From positions 1-54,243 of the forward strand of contig JAIOYV010000046.1 in the NCBI GenBank assembly GCA_021740905.1: DNA of 54,243 bases. The letters run 5' to 3'. Positions 17,908-27,405 of the stretch are shown piece after piece. This DNA is from Bacteroidales bacterium. GTDB lineage: Bacteria > Bacteroidota > Bacteroidia > Bacteroidales > M50B96. Each line of letters opens with the position of its first letter. The stretch's first letter is position 1. Below the pieces are notes generated by a model that saw only the letters and a program-made list of their open reading frames with translations, searched no databases and was not told where the DNA came from. The position numbers and the translations under genes were made by a program.

Positions 17908-19167
17908 ATGAAAAAAGTATTTGCAATTCTACTCCTGATTAGTTTAGGCTTTTGCAATCAAGCCTTTAGTCAATTTGTACTGTCGGGTGAATTTACACCA
18001 CGCACAGAAATGAGCCACGGATATGGCACACTTGCCAACCCCGATCAGGATTATTCGCTGTTTACAGCCCAGCGTACCCGGCTGAATTTCTTGTACTCTA
18101 CCGACAATGTGAAAACGGGCTTGGTACTCCAGGATGTAAGAAGTTGGGGAAATCAATCCCAATTGGTAGCCAACGAAGATAAGGCCACTTCGGTACACGA
18201 AGCCTGGGCCGAGGTCTTCTTTACCAAGTCGCTATCGTTAAAGGCTGGTCGCCAGGAATTAGTGTACGACGACAGCCGGATTTTCGGCAATGTTGGCTGG
18301 GCACATCAGGCCCGCTCGCACGACCTGGCTTTGTTCAAGTTTGAGAAAGATATCAAAATCCATTTAGGTATTGCCTATAACGAGAATATGACTAGGACCA
18401 ACAATTTATACGGTGTTGCAGGTTCATACAAAGCCATGCAGTTTTTATGGTACAACCAAAAGTTTGGAAATTTATCTCTAAGCGTGCTTGCGCTGAATAA
18501 TGGTATCGAAAAATACAGTATCGACAGCATGTCGTCATCCTTCATTTTCAGTCAGACCATTGGGCCACGTTTGGTCTTTAAAAAAGATAAAATAATGCTG
18601 GCAGGAACTTATTATCAACAAATGAGATTAACCGGAGGACAGGATTTATCGGCCTCATACTATCATTTGGAGGGATCTTATCAGTTGTCAGAAAACTTGA
18701 ATCTTAAACTTGGCTATGAATTCCTATCGGGTAATGACCAAACCAAAGATTCAGAAGAAAACAATGCCTTCACCCCCTTGTATGGCACCAACCATAAGTT
18801 CAATGGTTTCATGGATTATTTCTATGTGGGAAATCATGGCAACAGTGTAGGCTTAAATGATATCTATTTGAATCTGACTACAAAGATCAAAAAAGTGAAC
18901 CTTATTGCTTTTGTCCACCTATTTTCAACTGCAGCCGATCTAAAAGGTGCTGATGGAAAAGCCATGGATGCATCATTAGGAACCGAGATAGACATGGTTT
19001 GTGCTTACAAGCTAAACGACATAGCAACAATAAAAGCCGGTTATTCACACATGCTTGCAACCGAAACCATGGAAACCCTGAAAAAATCGGTACCGGGGGC
19101 AAAGGATGAAATGAATAATTGGGCTTGGCTCATGTTATCGGTAACACCGACTTTCCTCAATAAATAA
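17908..19167 (+). CDS. Outer-membrane porin, alginate-export (AlgE)-like
   Basis: 419 residues from ATG 17908, which gives a good signal peptide (MKKVFAILLLISLGFC...FSQ); an earlier in-frame ATG at 17836 adds 24 residues with no signal character. The mature part is made of alternating beta strands: LSGEFTPRTEM, AQRTRLNFLYS, HEAWAEVFF, LSLKAGRQELVYDDSRIFG, typical of alginate-export-type beta barrels in Bacteroidota. It is the first gene of the nrfHA cluster, 56 bases before nrfH, and may let nitrite or nitrate enter the periplasm. That role is inferred from position only. Confidence 0.82.
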   Translation: MKKVFAILLLISLGFCNQAFSQFVLSGEFTPRTEMSHGYGTLANPDQDYSLFTAQRTRLNFLYSTDNVKTGLVLQDVRSWGNQSQLVANEDKATSVHEAWAEVFFTKSLSLKAGRQELVYDDSRIFGNVGWAHQARSHDLALFKFEKDIKIHLGIAYNENMTRTNNLYGVAGSYKAMQFLWYNQKFGNLSLSVLALNNGIEKYSIDSMSSSFIFSQTIGPRLVFKKDKIMLAGTYYQQMRLTGGQDLSASYYHLEGSYQLSENLNLKLGYEFLSGNDQTKDSEENNAFTPLYGTNHKFNGFMDYFYVGNHGNSVGLNDIYLNLTTKIKKVNLIAFVHLFSTAADLKGADGKAMDASLGTEIDMVCAYKLNDIATIKAGYSHMLATETMETLKKSVPGAKDEMNNWAWLMLSVTPTFLNK

Positions 19168-19223
19168 TCCTGAGAATTGTTCATGAGAACATTGTATTTT
19201 TGGAGAACTCTAAACTATTGACT

Positions 19224-19817
19224 ATGCGAAAAATCATTCAATTTTTACATCCGCCCGAAAGCTGGCAGCTTGTCGCAGCAATTATTACAGGTGCTATTGT
19301 AGGCATTTTCATCTACCTGTTTTTTGTTTCGAATGCTGTGTCCTATATTTCCGATGCGCCCGAAACCTGCATCAACTGCCATATTATGTCCCCCCAATAT
19401 GCTACCTGGCAGCATAGTGCCCACCGTGAAAAAGCAACCTGTAACGATTGCCATGTGCCGCACACTAATCCTGTGGCAAAATATTTTTTCAAAGGAAAAG
19501 ATGGTATGCGCCATGCCACCATATTTACCCTCAGAGCCGAGCCACAAGTCATCCAGATTGGCGAAGAAGGTAAAATGGTAGTACAGGAAAATTGCAAACG
19601 CTGCCATAATTTCCTGAATCAAAATGTGGGTACACTGACAGCCACTTTGGAGTCGGCCAAACATGGTGAGGGTAAACTTTGCTGGGAATGTCACCGAGAA
19701 GTGCCCCACGGAAGGGTAAACAGCCTTTCGTCGGTGTCGTACACCCAAATCCCCAAACTGGAAAGCCCGGTGCCGGAGTGGATCACTAAATTATTAAAAG
19801 AAGAAAAATCAGAATAA
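19224..19817 (+). CDS. nrfH: NrfH, membrane-bound tetraheme quinol dehydrogenase
   Basis: 197 residues from ATG 19224; a TTG at 19200 is in frame but less likely. One N-terminal membrane helix (about 18-40) is followed by four CxxCH haem sites: CINCH, CNDCH, CKRCH and CWECH, near residues 48, 72, 123 and 152. The NapC/NrfH motif MSPQYATWQHSAHR is intact. It takes electrons from menaquinol and passes them to NrfA in the periplasm. It is directly followed by nrfA, 16 bases away, as in most NrfHA operons. Confidence 0.96.
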   Translation: MRKIIQFLHPPESWQLVAAIITGAIVGIFIYLFFVSNAVSYISDAPETCINCHIMSPQYATWQHSAHREKATCNDCHVPHTNPVAKYFFKGKDGMRHATIFTLRAEPQVIQIGEEGKMVVQENCKRCHNFLNQNVGTLTATLESAKHGEGKLCWECHREVPHGRVNSLSSVSYTQIPKLESPVPEWITKLLKEEKSE

Positions 19818-19833
19818 CTAAAACTATATTAAT

Positions 19834-21348
19834 ATGGAAACGAATTTAAAATCAAAACGACCTGCATGGATCAACTGGACCTTGTTCTTTGCAAGTTTAA
19901 TTATTGTCTTTCTCCTTGGATTACTAGCCTCATCAGTGACCGAGCGAAGAGTAGAGACCGAATATGTGTATAAACCTGTTGTTGAATTAAAAAACACAGA
20001 ACCTAGAAATGAATTGTGGGGCAAGAATTTTCCGCGCGAATATCAGTCGATGCTGGCCACCAGCGAAAGTAATTTCCGCAGCAAATATAATGGCAACACC
20101 ATGATCGACATGCTGGAAGTCGACCCCCGTTTGGTTGTTCTATGGGCAGGCTATGGCTTTTCGAAAGATTACAACCAGGGCCGTGGACACTACTATGCCG
20201 TTGAAGACATCCACAACACACTCCGCACCGGCGGCCCGACCGGCTCTGATGATGGTCCCATGCCAAGCACTTGCTGGACTTGCAAAAGTCCCGATGTACC
20301 CCGTTTGATGCAGGAAATTGGAGTAGCCAATTTTTACAAAGGAAAATGGGCCAGCAAAGGCGAGGAAATTGTTAACCCGATTGGATGTGCCGATTGCCAC
20401 AATGCCGAATCAATGGCTTTGCAAATTTCACGTCCTGCATTGATCGAAGCTTTTGAGCGCCGTGGAAAGGACATCACAAAAGTAAGCCATCAGGAGATGC
20501 GCTCGCTGGTTTGTGCCCAATGCCATGTGGAATATTATTTCAACAGTAAAACACCTGCGGAAGGGGTACCTTACCTGACTTTCCCATGGGACAATGGTTT
20601 TTCGGCGGAGGACATGGAAAAATATTATGATGATATCGAATTTTCCGATTGGACCCATTCCATGAGCAAAGCCCCCATGCTGAAAGCCCAGCATCCCGGT
20701 TATGAAGTATATATGACAGGTATTCATGCCGACCGTGGCGTTTCATGCGCCGATTGCCACATGCCCTACATGAGCGAAGGTGGACAGAAATTCACCGATC
20801 ATCACCTGCAAAGCCCCTTGAACAATATTGCCAACTCATGCCAGGTTTGCCATCGTGAGGAAGCCGAAAAGCTTATTGCCAATGTTTATTCGAACCAGAC
20901 CAGGATAATTGAAAACCGCGACAAGCTGGAGGAAGTGATTGTTCGTGCCCACGTAGAGGCCAAATTAGCCTGGGATCTTGGTGCCACCGAAGAGCAAATG
21001 AAAGACATCCTAATGGACATCCGTCATGCGCAGTGGCGTTGGGATTATGCCGCCGCCAGTCATGGAGGGTCGTTCCATTCGCCGGTCGAATTGGGCCGTG
21101 TTATTGGCACAGGCCTTACAATTGCCCAGGAAGGCCGCTTAAAACTCAGCCGTTTATTGATGGCTCTCGGACATGCCGAAGAAGTTCCTTACCCCGACAT
21201 TTCGACCAAAGCAAAAGCCCAGGAGTATATTGGCCTGCCAATCGAAAAACTGAAAGAAGAAAAAGAAACCTTCAAGCAAAACCTTTTGCCCAAGTGGAAA
21301 GAGGCTGCCAAAAAACGTGAAGATAGCTGGGTGGTTGTATATAAGTAG
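19834..21348 (+). CDS. nrfA: NrfA, pentaheme ammonia-forming cytochrome c nitrite reductase
   Basis: 504 residues. It reduces nitrite to ammonium with six electrons in the periplasm. The catalytic haem site is CWTCK (Lys-ligated, near residue 147), followed by CADCH, CAQCH (in the NrfA motif CAQCHVEYYF), CADCH and CQVCH near 185, 227, 305 and 336. One N-terminal hydrophobic anchor or uncleaved signal is present. The region YEVYMTGIHADRGVSCADCH and FTDHH are typical of NrfA. A hairpin terminator follows the gene at 21388. Confidence 0.98.
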   Translation: METNLKSKRPAWINWTLFFASLIIVFLLGLLASSVTERRVETEYVYKPVVELKNTEPRNELWGKNFPREYQSMLATSESNFRSKYNGNTMIDMLEVDPRLVVLWAGYGFSKDYNQGRGHYYAVEDIHNTLRTGGPTGSDDGPMPSTCWTCKSPDVPRLMQEIGVANFYKGKWASKGEEIVNPIGCADCHNAESMALQISRPALIEAFERRGKDITKVSHQEMRSLVCAQCHVEYYFNSKTPAEGVPYLTFPWDNGFSAEDMEKYYDDIEFSDWTHSMSKAPMLKAQHPGYEVYMTGIHADRGVSCADCHMPYMSEGGQKFTDHHLQSPLNNIANSCQVCHREEAEKLIANVYSNQTRIIENRDKLEEVIVRAHVEAKLAWDLGATEEQMKDILMDIRHAQWRWDYAAASHGGSFHSPVELGRVIGTGLTIAQEGRLKLSRLLMALGHAEEVPYPDISTKAKAQEYIGLPIEKLKEEKETFKQNLLPKWKEAAKKREDSWVVVYK

Positions 21349-21387
21349 AATTATGTTTCATAAGTAAGTTTAGGGTCATTGGATGAG

Positions 21388-21418
21388 GGGCTGGCTAATA
21401 CAGCCCTTCGTTTTATTT
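21388..21418 (+). terminator. Rho-independent terminator after nrfA
   Basis: A 6-bp stem GGGCTG (21388-21393)/CAGCCC (21401-21406) with a 7-base loop is followed by TTCGTTTTATTT. It may end the porin-nrfHA transcript or reduce read-through into the cytochrome c maturation genes. Confidence 0.65.
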
Positions 21419-21528
21419 GATTCGAGTTAGGACATGGATCTTGGATTTCTGAATTTAAGGGGCCGTACCCATCCTTCGAAAATCATAAATCGTTAATCAT
21501 AAATCATAAATCATTTTTTTTATTGAAA

Positions 21529-22752
21529 ATGGCAGGTCGCAAACAAATATGGCAACACCCTTGGAGCTACATTGAAAGCTACCTAATAGCACTTGGTCTT
21601 TTGCTTGCTGGTTTTTTAATTGAGTTTTCGACAGGGGCGGGAACCATCGAAATCCCGGCATGGCCTGGCAATGGGATAATCCTTTTCATTTGTATTGGCC
21701 TACTTTTGCTCGTCCATTTCTTTTTCAGGAGGATGCATTTTGTGAAATGGCTATCAAGTGTACCGGCAGCAATCAGTGCCATTTCGGCCTTTGCTTTTTT
21801 GGTTATGTTGATGGCGGTTTTTCCGCAAGAAAGCCAAGTGGGAAGGACAACCAGTCCTTTTGGCTTTGATCATATAGTTCAATCATGGCCCTATATGCTG
21901 GTCATGCTGTATTTTCTGAGTAGTCTTGGTTTGGTTACCTTAAAGAGGTTTTTTCCTTTCACAAGGAGAAACCTTGGTTTTTTTATTAACCATGCTGGAC
22001 TGTGGATAGCCATTGTGGCTGGTAGCCTCGGCACGAGCGACATGTTGCGCCTTACCCTTACCTTGCAAGAAGGCCAGGCCAACTGGCTGGCAACAGATGC
22101 TTCGGGCTTAGAACATGAACTGCCTTTTGCCATAAAGCTTTTGGATTTTTCGTTAGAAGAATATGAAGCCAAAATCGGAATTTTGGACAACCCAAAAGCC
22201 GAACTTTTTATGGATGAAAACAACCATCCCTTTTATGCCTCCAAAGGAAATACCGGCAATTTGCTTGGACGCGATGTAAAGGTTCTCGATTATTTGCCTA
22301 CCGCCGGAAAGGTGTCCGACCGCTATGAACCCTTTCTGGGATTTGGTGCGCCACCGGCAGCATGGGTCGAGATTATCAACCAAAAGAATCAGGAAAGTAA
22401 AATAGCCTGGCTCAGTTGCGGAAATTTCATGCACCAGCCCGACTATGTAAAACTCGACTCAAATTTCAGCTTGATAATGATCCCACCTGAACCTAAAAGG
22501 TATAGGTCGGAAGTATTCATATTATCGGAAGAAAAAGGGGATACAATTTCCATAGAGGTAAACAAACCGTACCAAGTGGCCGGATGGAAAATATACCAAC
22601 TAAGCTACAACGAAAGGATGGGCCGCTACTCCGAAACCAGTGTATTTGAATTGGTAAGAGACCCCTGGTTACCCCTCGTTTACATAGGCATTTTTATGAT
22701 GATGGCGGGGGCTTTTTATTTACTCTTTACCGGAAAAAGGAGGGAGCTATGA
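21529..22752 (+). CDS. ResB/Ccs1-like cytochrome c biogenesis protein
   Basis: 407 residues from ATG 21529 (a TTG six bases earlier is in frame). Four membrane helices at about 14-35, 45-65, 75-95 and 110-130 region are followed by a periplasmic beta-rich domain (FAIKLLDFSLEEYEAKIG..., YQVAGWKIYQLSY) and a last helix (LPLVYIGIFMMMAGAFYLLF). This is the ResB design of system II cytochrome c maturation, in which ResB/CcsB and CcsA deliver haem to apocytochromes. Its stop overlaps the ccsA start (ATGA). It serves the nine-haem NrfHA complex encoded upstream. Confidence 0.88.
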   Translation: MAGRKQIWQHPWSYIESYLIALGLLLAGFLIEFSTGAGTIEIPAWPGNGIILFICIGLLLLVHFFFRRMHFVKWLSSVPAAISAISAFAFLVMLMAVFPQESQVGRTTSPFGFDHIVQSWPYMLVMLYFLSSLGLVTLKRFFPFTRRNLGFFINHAGLWIAIVAGSLGTSDMLRLTLTLQEGQANWLATDASGLEHELPFAIKLLDFSLEEYEAKIGILDNPKAELFMDENNHPFYASKGNTGNLLGRDVKVLDYLPTAGKVSDRYEPFLGFGAPPAAWVEIINQKNQESKIAWLSCGNFMHQPDYVKLDSNFSLIMIPPEPKRYRSEVFILSEEKGDTISIEVNKPYQVAGWKIYQLSYNERMGRYSETSVFELVRDPWLPLVYIGIFMMMAGAFYLLFTGKRREL

Positions 22753-23555
22753 ACTGGATAAACTTTTCTATTTATGCCGAAATATGCGGAATTCTGTGGC
22801 TGGCTTCTATTGTTATCTTATTATTTAAATCTAAGAAACCTGTTTACACTGCAATTGCTACAGGGATGGTTTATGTTGGCATTCTTGTTCTTGGTTCTTT
22901 CATCGTAAATCTTTGGTTGACATTAGACAGGCCACCCATGCGAACTTTAGGTGAAACCCGTTTATGGTATTCGTTCTTTCTGTCTATTATCGGGATAGTT
23001 GTTTATCATCGCTGGAAATACAAATGGTTGCTCGCCTATAGCCTCGGGATGGCTTTGCTTTTTCTTATGCTGAATTACTTCAATCCCGAAATCCACTCGA
23101 AAAGCCTGATGCCTGCCCTTCAAAGCCCCTGGTTTGTGCCTCATGTAATCGTATACATTTTTGCTTATGCTTTGTTGGCTGCCTCGTCGTTGGTTGCAGT
23201 TTACTCACTGTTTCACGAATATTTCCTGAACCAGAAAAAAGATGTCCTGCCCATCGCCGACAACCTGGTTTATATTGGTTTCGCATTTCTTACGCTGGGC
23301 TTGTTGTTTGGTGCACTCTGGGCCAAAGAAGCCTGGGGGCATTACTGGACCTGGGACCCCAAAGAAACCTGGGCTTTCCTTACATGGCTGATGTACCTTG
23401 TCTATATCCATTTCCGACATAGTAAACCTCACCTCACGAAAGGCCCACTCTGGACTTTGAGCCTTGCTTTTGTTGTTTTGCTGATTGCCTGGTTCGGGAT
23501 CAACTATTTGCCCTCGGCGCAGTTTAGTGTGCATACGTATGGGATGGGGAATTGA
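22749..23555 (+). CDS. ccsA: CcsA/ResC-like haem-handling cytochrome c assembly protein
   Basis: 268 residues with about eight membrane helices and the WWD signature WGHYWTWDPKETWAFLTW near residues 195-212, the haem-binding segment of CcsA/CcmC/CcmF proteins. It overlaps resB by four bases (ATGA). Together with ResB it exports and attaches haem to CxxCH and CxxCK sites. The conserved histidines flanking the WWD loop (HVIVYIFAYALL region and near the C-terminus, VHTYGMGN) are present. Confidence 0.95.
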   Translation: MNWINFSIYAEICGILWLASIVILLFKSKKPVYTAIATGMVYVGILVLGSFIVNLWLTLDRPPMRTLGETRLWYSFFLSIIGIVVYHRWKYKWLLAYSLGMALLFLMLNYFNPEIHSKSLMPALQSPWFVPHVIVYIFAYALLAASSLVAVYSLFHEYFLNQKKDVLPIADNLVYIGFAFLTLGLLFGALWAKEAWGHYWTWDPKETWAFLTWLMYLVYIHFRHSKPHLTKGPLWTLSLAFVVLLIAWFGINYLPSAQFSVHTYGMGN

Positions 23556-23615
23556 GGGGGCTGAGTATTTGAGGAATTAGGGAGTTAGGGAATTAGGGAA
23601 ATAAGGCAGATCGAA

Positions 23616-23706
23616 GGTAGAGACGCAAGGCTTGCGTCTCGAATACCCGCAAAAAAAGGAATTGAGGTAGATTGAATCAATGAGACGCAAGCCTTGCGTC
23701 TCTACC
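23616..23706. repeat. Pair of inverted REP-like palindromes
   Basis: GAGACGCAAG-G-CTTGCGTCTC at 23620-23640 and GAGACGCAAG-C-CTTGCGTCTC at 23682-23702 are each perfect 10-bp palindromes with a 1-base centre. Extended with GGTA/TACC, the segments 23616-23640 and 23682-23706 are perfect 25-bp inverse copies of each other, separated by 41 bases. The pair resembles REP/BIME elements. It sits between the convergent ccsA and the T9SS protein gene. Confidence 0.85.
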
Positions 23707-23719
23707 ATGAAAAGCCTGC

Positions 23720-24601
23720 TTACTCCCTGCTTACAATCAACCGTTTCCGAATCGTTTCATGTTGATTTCTCAAAACAAGAATATAAACCCCATCCCTCAT
23801 CCCATCCAATTGTATGGTGGTTTCGTTGCTTTCGATTTGCATTTGAAGGATATGTTTGCCGGAAATATCATAAATGGCAAGTTGATATGGGCTTTCCTGC
23901 AATCCCGAAATATGAACCGAGCCAGAGGATGGATTTGGAAAAATTGAAACATCAAAGATATTTACTTCAGATACACTTAAATAAAATGTGCCGTAACAAC
24001 TTGAATCAGAATTGAGGTGGAAATCCAAATCTCCCGCTTTATTAAAGTGGCAAAGAAGTATGTCATTGCCACCAGAATAATTAGATTCAATTCCGCTAAC
24101 AGATCCTATACCTTCAATCCAAATATCTATGGTATAACCATTTTGGTCACTCAGGTAGAAAACGCGCCTTCCATCTAATTCGATATTCAGTTCCCCAGTA
24201 CCCCATGGATAAAGAATCAAATCATTTGTAATACTGTCAATAATTCGAAGCGAACTTCCATAATTGAATGTATCCCCTACAATTAAACTGAAATCATAAA
24301 GCAAAAAATCTCCATTAGTTCCTTGATACTGATAAACCTTTTGAGACATAGTATCCTCTCTGTAAAATCCACTTATTCCTCCCCAAAATTGATTTGGATT
24401 AACCTCTTCCAAATAACTAATAGCCTTATATTCAGTGGAGTTAATGGATGTGTCTCCCATAACCTTAAAAATCTTGTTCCATGCACTTTCAAATGAATAA
24501 TATACATTCCATGTACAACTATCTTCAAGCATTGGAATGTATTGAGAATAAGCAATAAAAGAGCTTACCACAAAAAAGCTATGTAGAAATAATCGTTTCA
24601 T
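23720..24601 (-). CDS. T9SS-sorted secreted protein, unknown cargo
   Basis: 293 residues with a signal peptide (MKRLFLHSFFVVSSFIAYSQ), a beta-rich middle without a family I recognise, and a T9SS type A C-terminal sorting domain (IFPNPSSGSVHISGL, LAIYDISGKHILQMQI, MRDGVYILVLRNQ, KRLIV). The sorting domain is almost the same as that of the next gene upstream, so the pair shares a recent duplication of at least this domain. Confidence 0.8.
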   Translation of the reverse strand: MKRLFLHSFFVVSSFIAYSQYIPMLEDSCTWNVYYSFESAWNKIFKVMGDTSINSTEYKAISYLEEVNPNQFWGGISGFYREDTMSQKVYQYQGTNGDFLLYDFSLIVGDTFNYGSSLRIIDSITNDLILYPWGTGELNIELDGRRVFYLSDQNGYTIDIWIEGIGSVSGIESNYSGGNDILLCHFNKAGDLDFHLNSDSSCYGTFYLSVSEVNIFDVSIFPNPSSGSVHISGLQESPYQLAIYDISGKHILQMQIESNETTIQLDGMRDGVYILVLRNQHETIRKRLIVSRE

Positions 24602-24652
24602 AATGTTTGATTTTATCGTTTATATTAAATTAAAATAGTCTCGTCAATTTGG

Positions 24653-26107
24653 TTAATCTTTTCGGATAATCAACCTTTTCCTAATCGTTTCACGTTGATT
24701 TCTCAGAACAAGAATATACACTCCATCCCTTATCCCATCCAATTGAATGGTGGTTTCGTTGCTTTCGATTTGCCTTTCCAGGATATGCTTGCCGGAAATG
24801 TCGAAAAGTGAAAGATGATATGGGCTGTACATCAATCCGGAAATATGAACCTCACCATTGGATGGGTTTGGATAAATCGAAATACTTTTTGATTCAATTT
24901 CAGGGTTGCTGTACCACCATTCAGGTAATGTATCCAAATTTCCAAAGGAACTTGTTTGGGTTTGCCAGGCAATTAATTCAGTGGACCTCCCAGTTTCAAA
25001 CATCCCAAAGAAATCTTCATAAACTCCAATTCCTTTTTTAACTTTCTGAATATAAACATTCGGCCCCGTTGCTGAGGTGGGATTTAGCAAATCCTGAATA
25101 GTTGATTCTTCGAAAACCGTATTTTCCAACCACCATTCTTCCGAGCTTCCAATAGATTTAGTAATTATTCCCAGATCATCAAGGTAACTTTTTGCCTGGC
25201 AATAATAAGAACCATTTCCACTGGGAACAAAAGCCCATATCAAATCTGAGTCATAATTTGCAATTAGTTGGTTATTATAATAATTGGAAATAAGATAATC
25301 ATCAGATGAATAATTTATTACAGTGGTATCGGTGTGGTAACCTGATAAATTAAACCCCCAACAGGGTTGAAATTGCATATACCATGTTTCCTTAGATACC
25401 TGATATGACAATGTATCTTGTAAACTTAAAACCTGCATTATTATATATTTTTCAAAACCTTCGTAGATACATTCAGGATCCTGATAGTGCTTTTTATACA
25501 CAAACACATCTCCCACCTCAAACGTAAAGAAATCGGCGAACTTGGGCGAGCACTCCCCAATTTGCAGGTTGTCGATGCCTTTCAGGGAATACCTTTCGCC
25601 TGAGCCAAAGTCAGGGAATTGAAGAATCCCGTAATTTTTGGAAAGAAGGATGGTGTCGGTGTTCGATAGCGTGATGACTTTTATCGAATCGGCATTGCCA
25701 AAAGTGAGGCCACTGTATTTGCCAGTACAGCTTGCGGTGATGTTGTTGGTTGTATCGAAAAGCCAGGATGTGCCCACATCGAACTTACGCTTTATTACGT
25801 ACGAAGCGGTGTCGTAAAAATGAACCAGACTGTCAGTTACAAGAACTTTCCGTTGCAGGAAATGAGGCTGATTGGCCAACAGATAAATAGAATCGCGCAC
25901 GGCCCGTCGGCTCAAATAAAGAAGGGAGTCATTGCCTTGCACTTCGACAGAATCGGTCCAAAGAGAATTCGACAGGTAATATTCCGAATCGGAATACTGG
26001 AAGTTATAAATGTAACCGGGGTTGATGATTTCCCAGTTTTGGGCATGGAGTTGCCAGGCTGTCGTCAATGTTGCAGCGATTAGGACAATGAATTTAATTG
26101 GTTTCAT
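24653..26107 (-). CDS. T9SS-sorted secreted protein, unknown cargo
   Basis: 484 residues: signal peptide (to LHAQ), a beta-rich body with many aromatic and polar residues but no recognised catalytic motif, and a T9SS type A sorting domain (IYPNPSNGEVHISGL, LSLFDISGKHILERQI, IRDGVYILVLRNQ, KRLII). It ends 51 bases before its shorter neighbour on the same strand. Repeated EDFFGMFETG-like and WWYSNPE segments have no assigned role. Confidence 0.8.
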   Translation of the reverse strand: MKPIKFIVLIAATLTTAWQLHAQNWEIINPGYIYNFQYSDSEYYLSNSLWTDSVEVQGNDSLLYLSRRAVRDSIYLLANQPHFLQRKVLVTDSLVHFYDTASYVIKRKFDVGTSWLFDTTNNITASCTGKYSGLTFGNADSIKVITLSNTDTILLSKNYGILQFPDFGSGERYSLKGIDNLQIGECSPKFADFFTFEVGDVFVYKKHYQDPECIYEGFEKYIIMQVLSLQDTLSYQVSKETWYMQFQPCWGFNLSGYHTDTTVINYSSDDYLISNYYNNQLIANYDSDLIWAFVPSGNGSYYCQAKSYLDDLGIITKSIGSSEEWWLENTVFEESTIQDLLNPTSATGPNVYIQKVKKGIGVYEDFFGMFETGRSTELIAWQTQTSSFGNLDTLPEWWYSNPEIESKSISIYPNPSNGEVHISGLMYSPYHLSLFDISGKHILERQIESNETTIQLDGIRDGVYILVLRNQRETIRKRLIIRKD

Positions 26108-26251
26108 AATGGTTAAGTTATAAGGTAATGTGCATCCTTTTCTTTCAAAAATTCCTTTTGCAAGGTAATCCTATTTCCTAACTGTTGTGTGTTAGTCTTC
26201 TTTATTTGGGATCGATTATGATATATTTAACATATCATCATTTTCAATAGG

Positions 26252-27175
26252 CTAATTGCTTATTGAAAGGAAATAATTTTCATCTATGGCACACTCCTTT
26301 TTCTTTAGGGTTTCAAGTATAAATTCCAGGAAATTATTGATGTAAATAAAATCCAGGAAGGTAATTTTTTGTGCATCGGGGCTTTCATCCATAAGAACAT
26401 CCCAGCTGTGCTTTGCATGTGCGAACATGGTTGTATATTCTTGAAAGCTTAAGTTCTTCGATAGGGGTTTTGTATTCTGGGAAGAATCTATCAGCAAGCT
26501 ATTTAGTAGCTGCTTGCTAAACTGCTTGCGCATACATTGGTCAAATTCATCCAAACCATATTGTATCAATAGCCTGCTGGTAGCAACCTGTTTGTGCTGT
26601 AATTTGTAGGTTCCAATGTAGCGGAGAAGGGCATCGCGATTAAATGTATTGGCATTGGTAGCTATCAACTTTTTAAAGTAGTCCTGAATCCCACTGTCAG
26701 AACACGAGGGAGGATCGGATGAAACTAACCAGTACCCAAAAGCTGCTCCACTGACTCCACCAAACAGCATCCCTAACCGAATTCTCCAGTCACCATTTTT
26801 AAAGGTCAGGTTTTTTGTGACCAATTCTTTGATGGTCCACCCGCCGCCGCCACCGAGTAAAAAAGTAGCAATGTTGGTGTTTTGTTTTATCACATAAGCG
26901 AATCGCGAAGTGGTTCTATCTTCATTACTTTCAAGGATTTGCTTCCTGATTATTTGTGAGGTTTTTAAGTTGTATTCAAGGTATTTCATGCCGGAGCAAC
27001 TCAAAAATAAACTTGCCTCATCATTTGACCTTTGTTCATAACTTAAATTTTTAAACACAGCTTCTTTCAGGTATTCATCCGTTTCGTAATATTTGTTCGA
27101 CTTAAAACCAAAGTAGCCTCCCAGGGCAAAAAATACGGTAAAGAAGACTGCAAAGTATTTTAAGAAAGTTTTCAT
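26252..27175 (-). CDS. Hypothetical membrane-anchored protein
   Basis: 307 residues, family not recognised. A signal-anchor helix is at residues 5-24, and a second hydrophobic region rich in glycine lies near 103-115 (FLLGGGGGWT) and 135-153 (LGMLFGGVSGAAFGYWLV). The remaining helical part has a soluble C-terminus with several Lys/Gln-rich helices. No neighbouring gene suggests a function; it is monocistronic with clean intergenic gaps on both sides. Confidence 0.6.
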   Translation of the reverse strand: MKTFLKYFAVFFTVFFALGGYFGFKSNKYYETDEYLKEAVFKNLSYEQRSNDEASLFLSCSGMKYLEYNLKTSQIIRKQILESNEDRTTSRFAYVIKQNTNIATFLLGGGGGWTIKELVTKNLTFKNGDWRIRLGMLFGGVSGAAFGYWLVSSDPPSCSDSGIQDYFKKLIATNANTFNRDALLRYIGTYKLQHKQVATSRLLIQYGLDEFDQCMRKQFSKQLLNSLLIDSSQNTKPLSKNLSFQEYTTMFAHAKHSWDVLMDESPDAQKITFLDFIYINNFLEFILETLKKKECAIDENYFLSISN

Positions 27176-27358
27176 TTCAATATTTCTTTTAACAAAAAGA
27201 CTGTTTCGATTTATAAGTTATTGAAGACAAAGTTAATAATAAAATGACAACCAGTTGCTTGATTGTGGAGTTCATCCTAATATAAATTCGAGAGAAAATG
27301 CACACGTGAAATAGAATTATTCTTGTGACAACATTTTATTTGGTCAAATCAGTTGGGC

Positions 27359-27389
27359 TTGTGATTAAACCATATTTCGCTTATATTTG
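27359..27389 (+). promoter_or_regulatory. Candidate promoter of the ppk2 remnant
   Basis: TTG at 27359-27361 is followed after 20 bases by TATATTTG (27382-27389), a full match to the Bacteroidota -33/-7 promoter. The ppk2 start codon is 16 bases further on, so the broken gene has kept a promoter. Confidence 0.5.
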
Positions 27390-27405
27390 AATAAAAATCA
27401 ATCAG

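Noticed and set aside
19245-19748. 167-codon minus-strand frame inside nrfH
   Set aside because: It is an antisense shadow of a clear four-haem cytochrome gene.
23556-23720. CRISPR-like array suggested by two GAGACGCAAG units
   Set aside because: Only two units, in inverse orientation and self-palindromic, which fits a REP pair and not a direct-repeat array; no cas genes are present.
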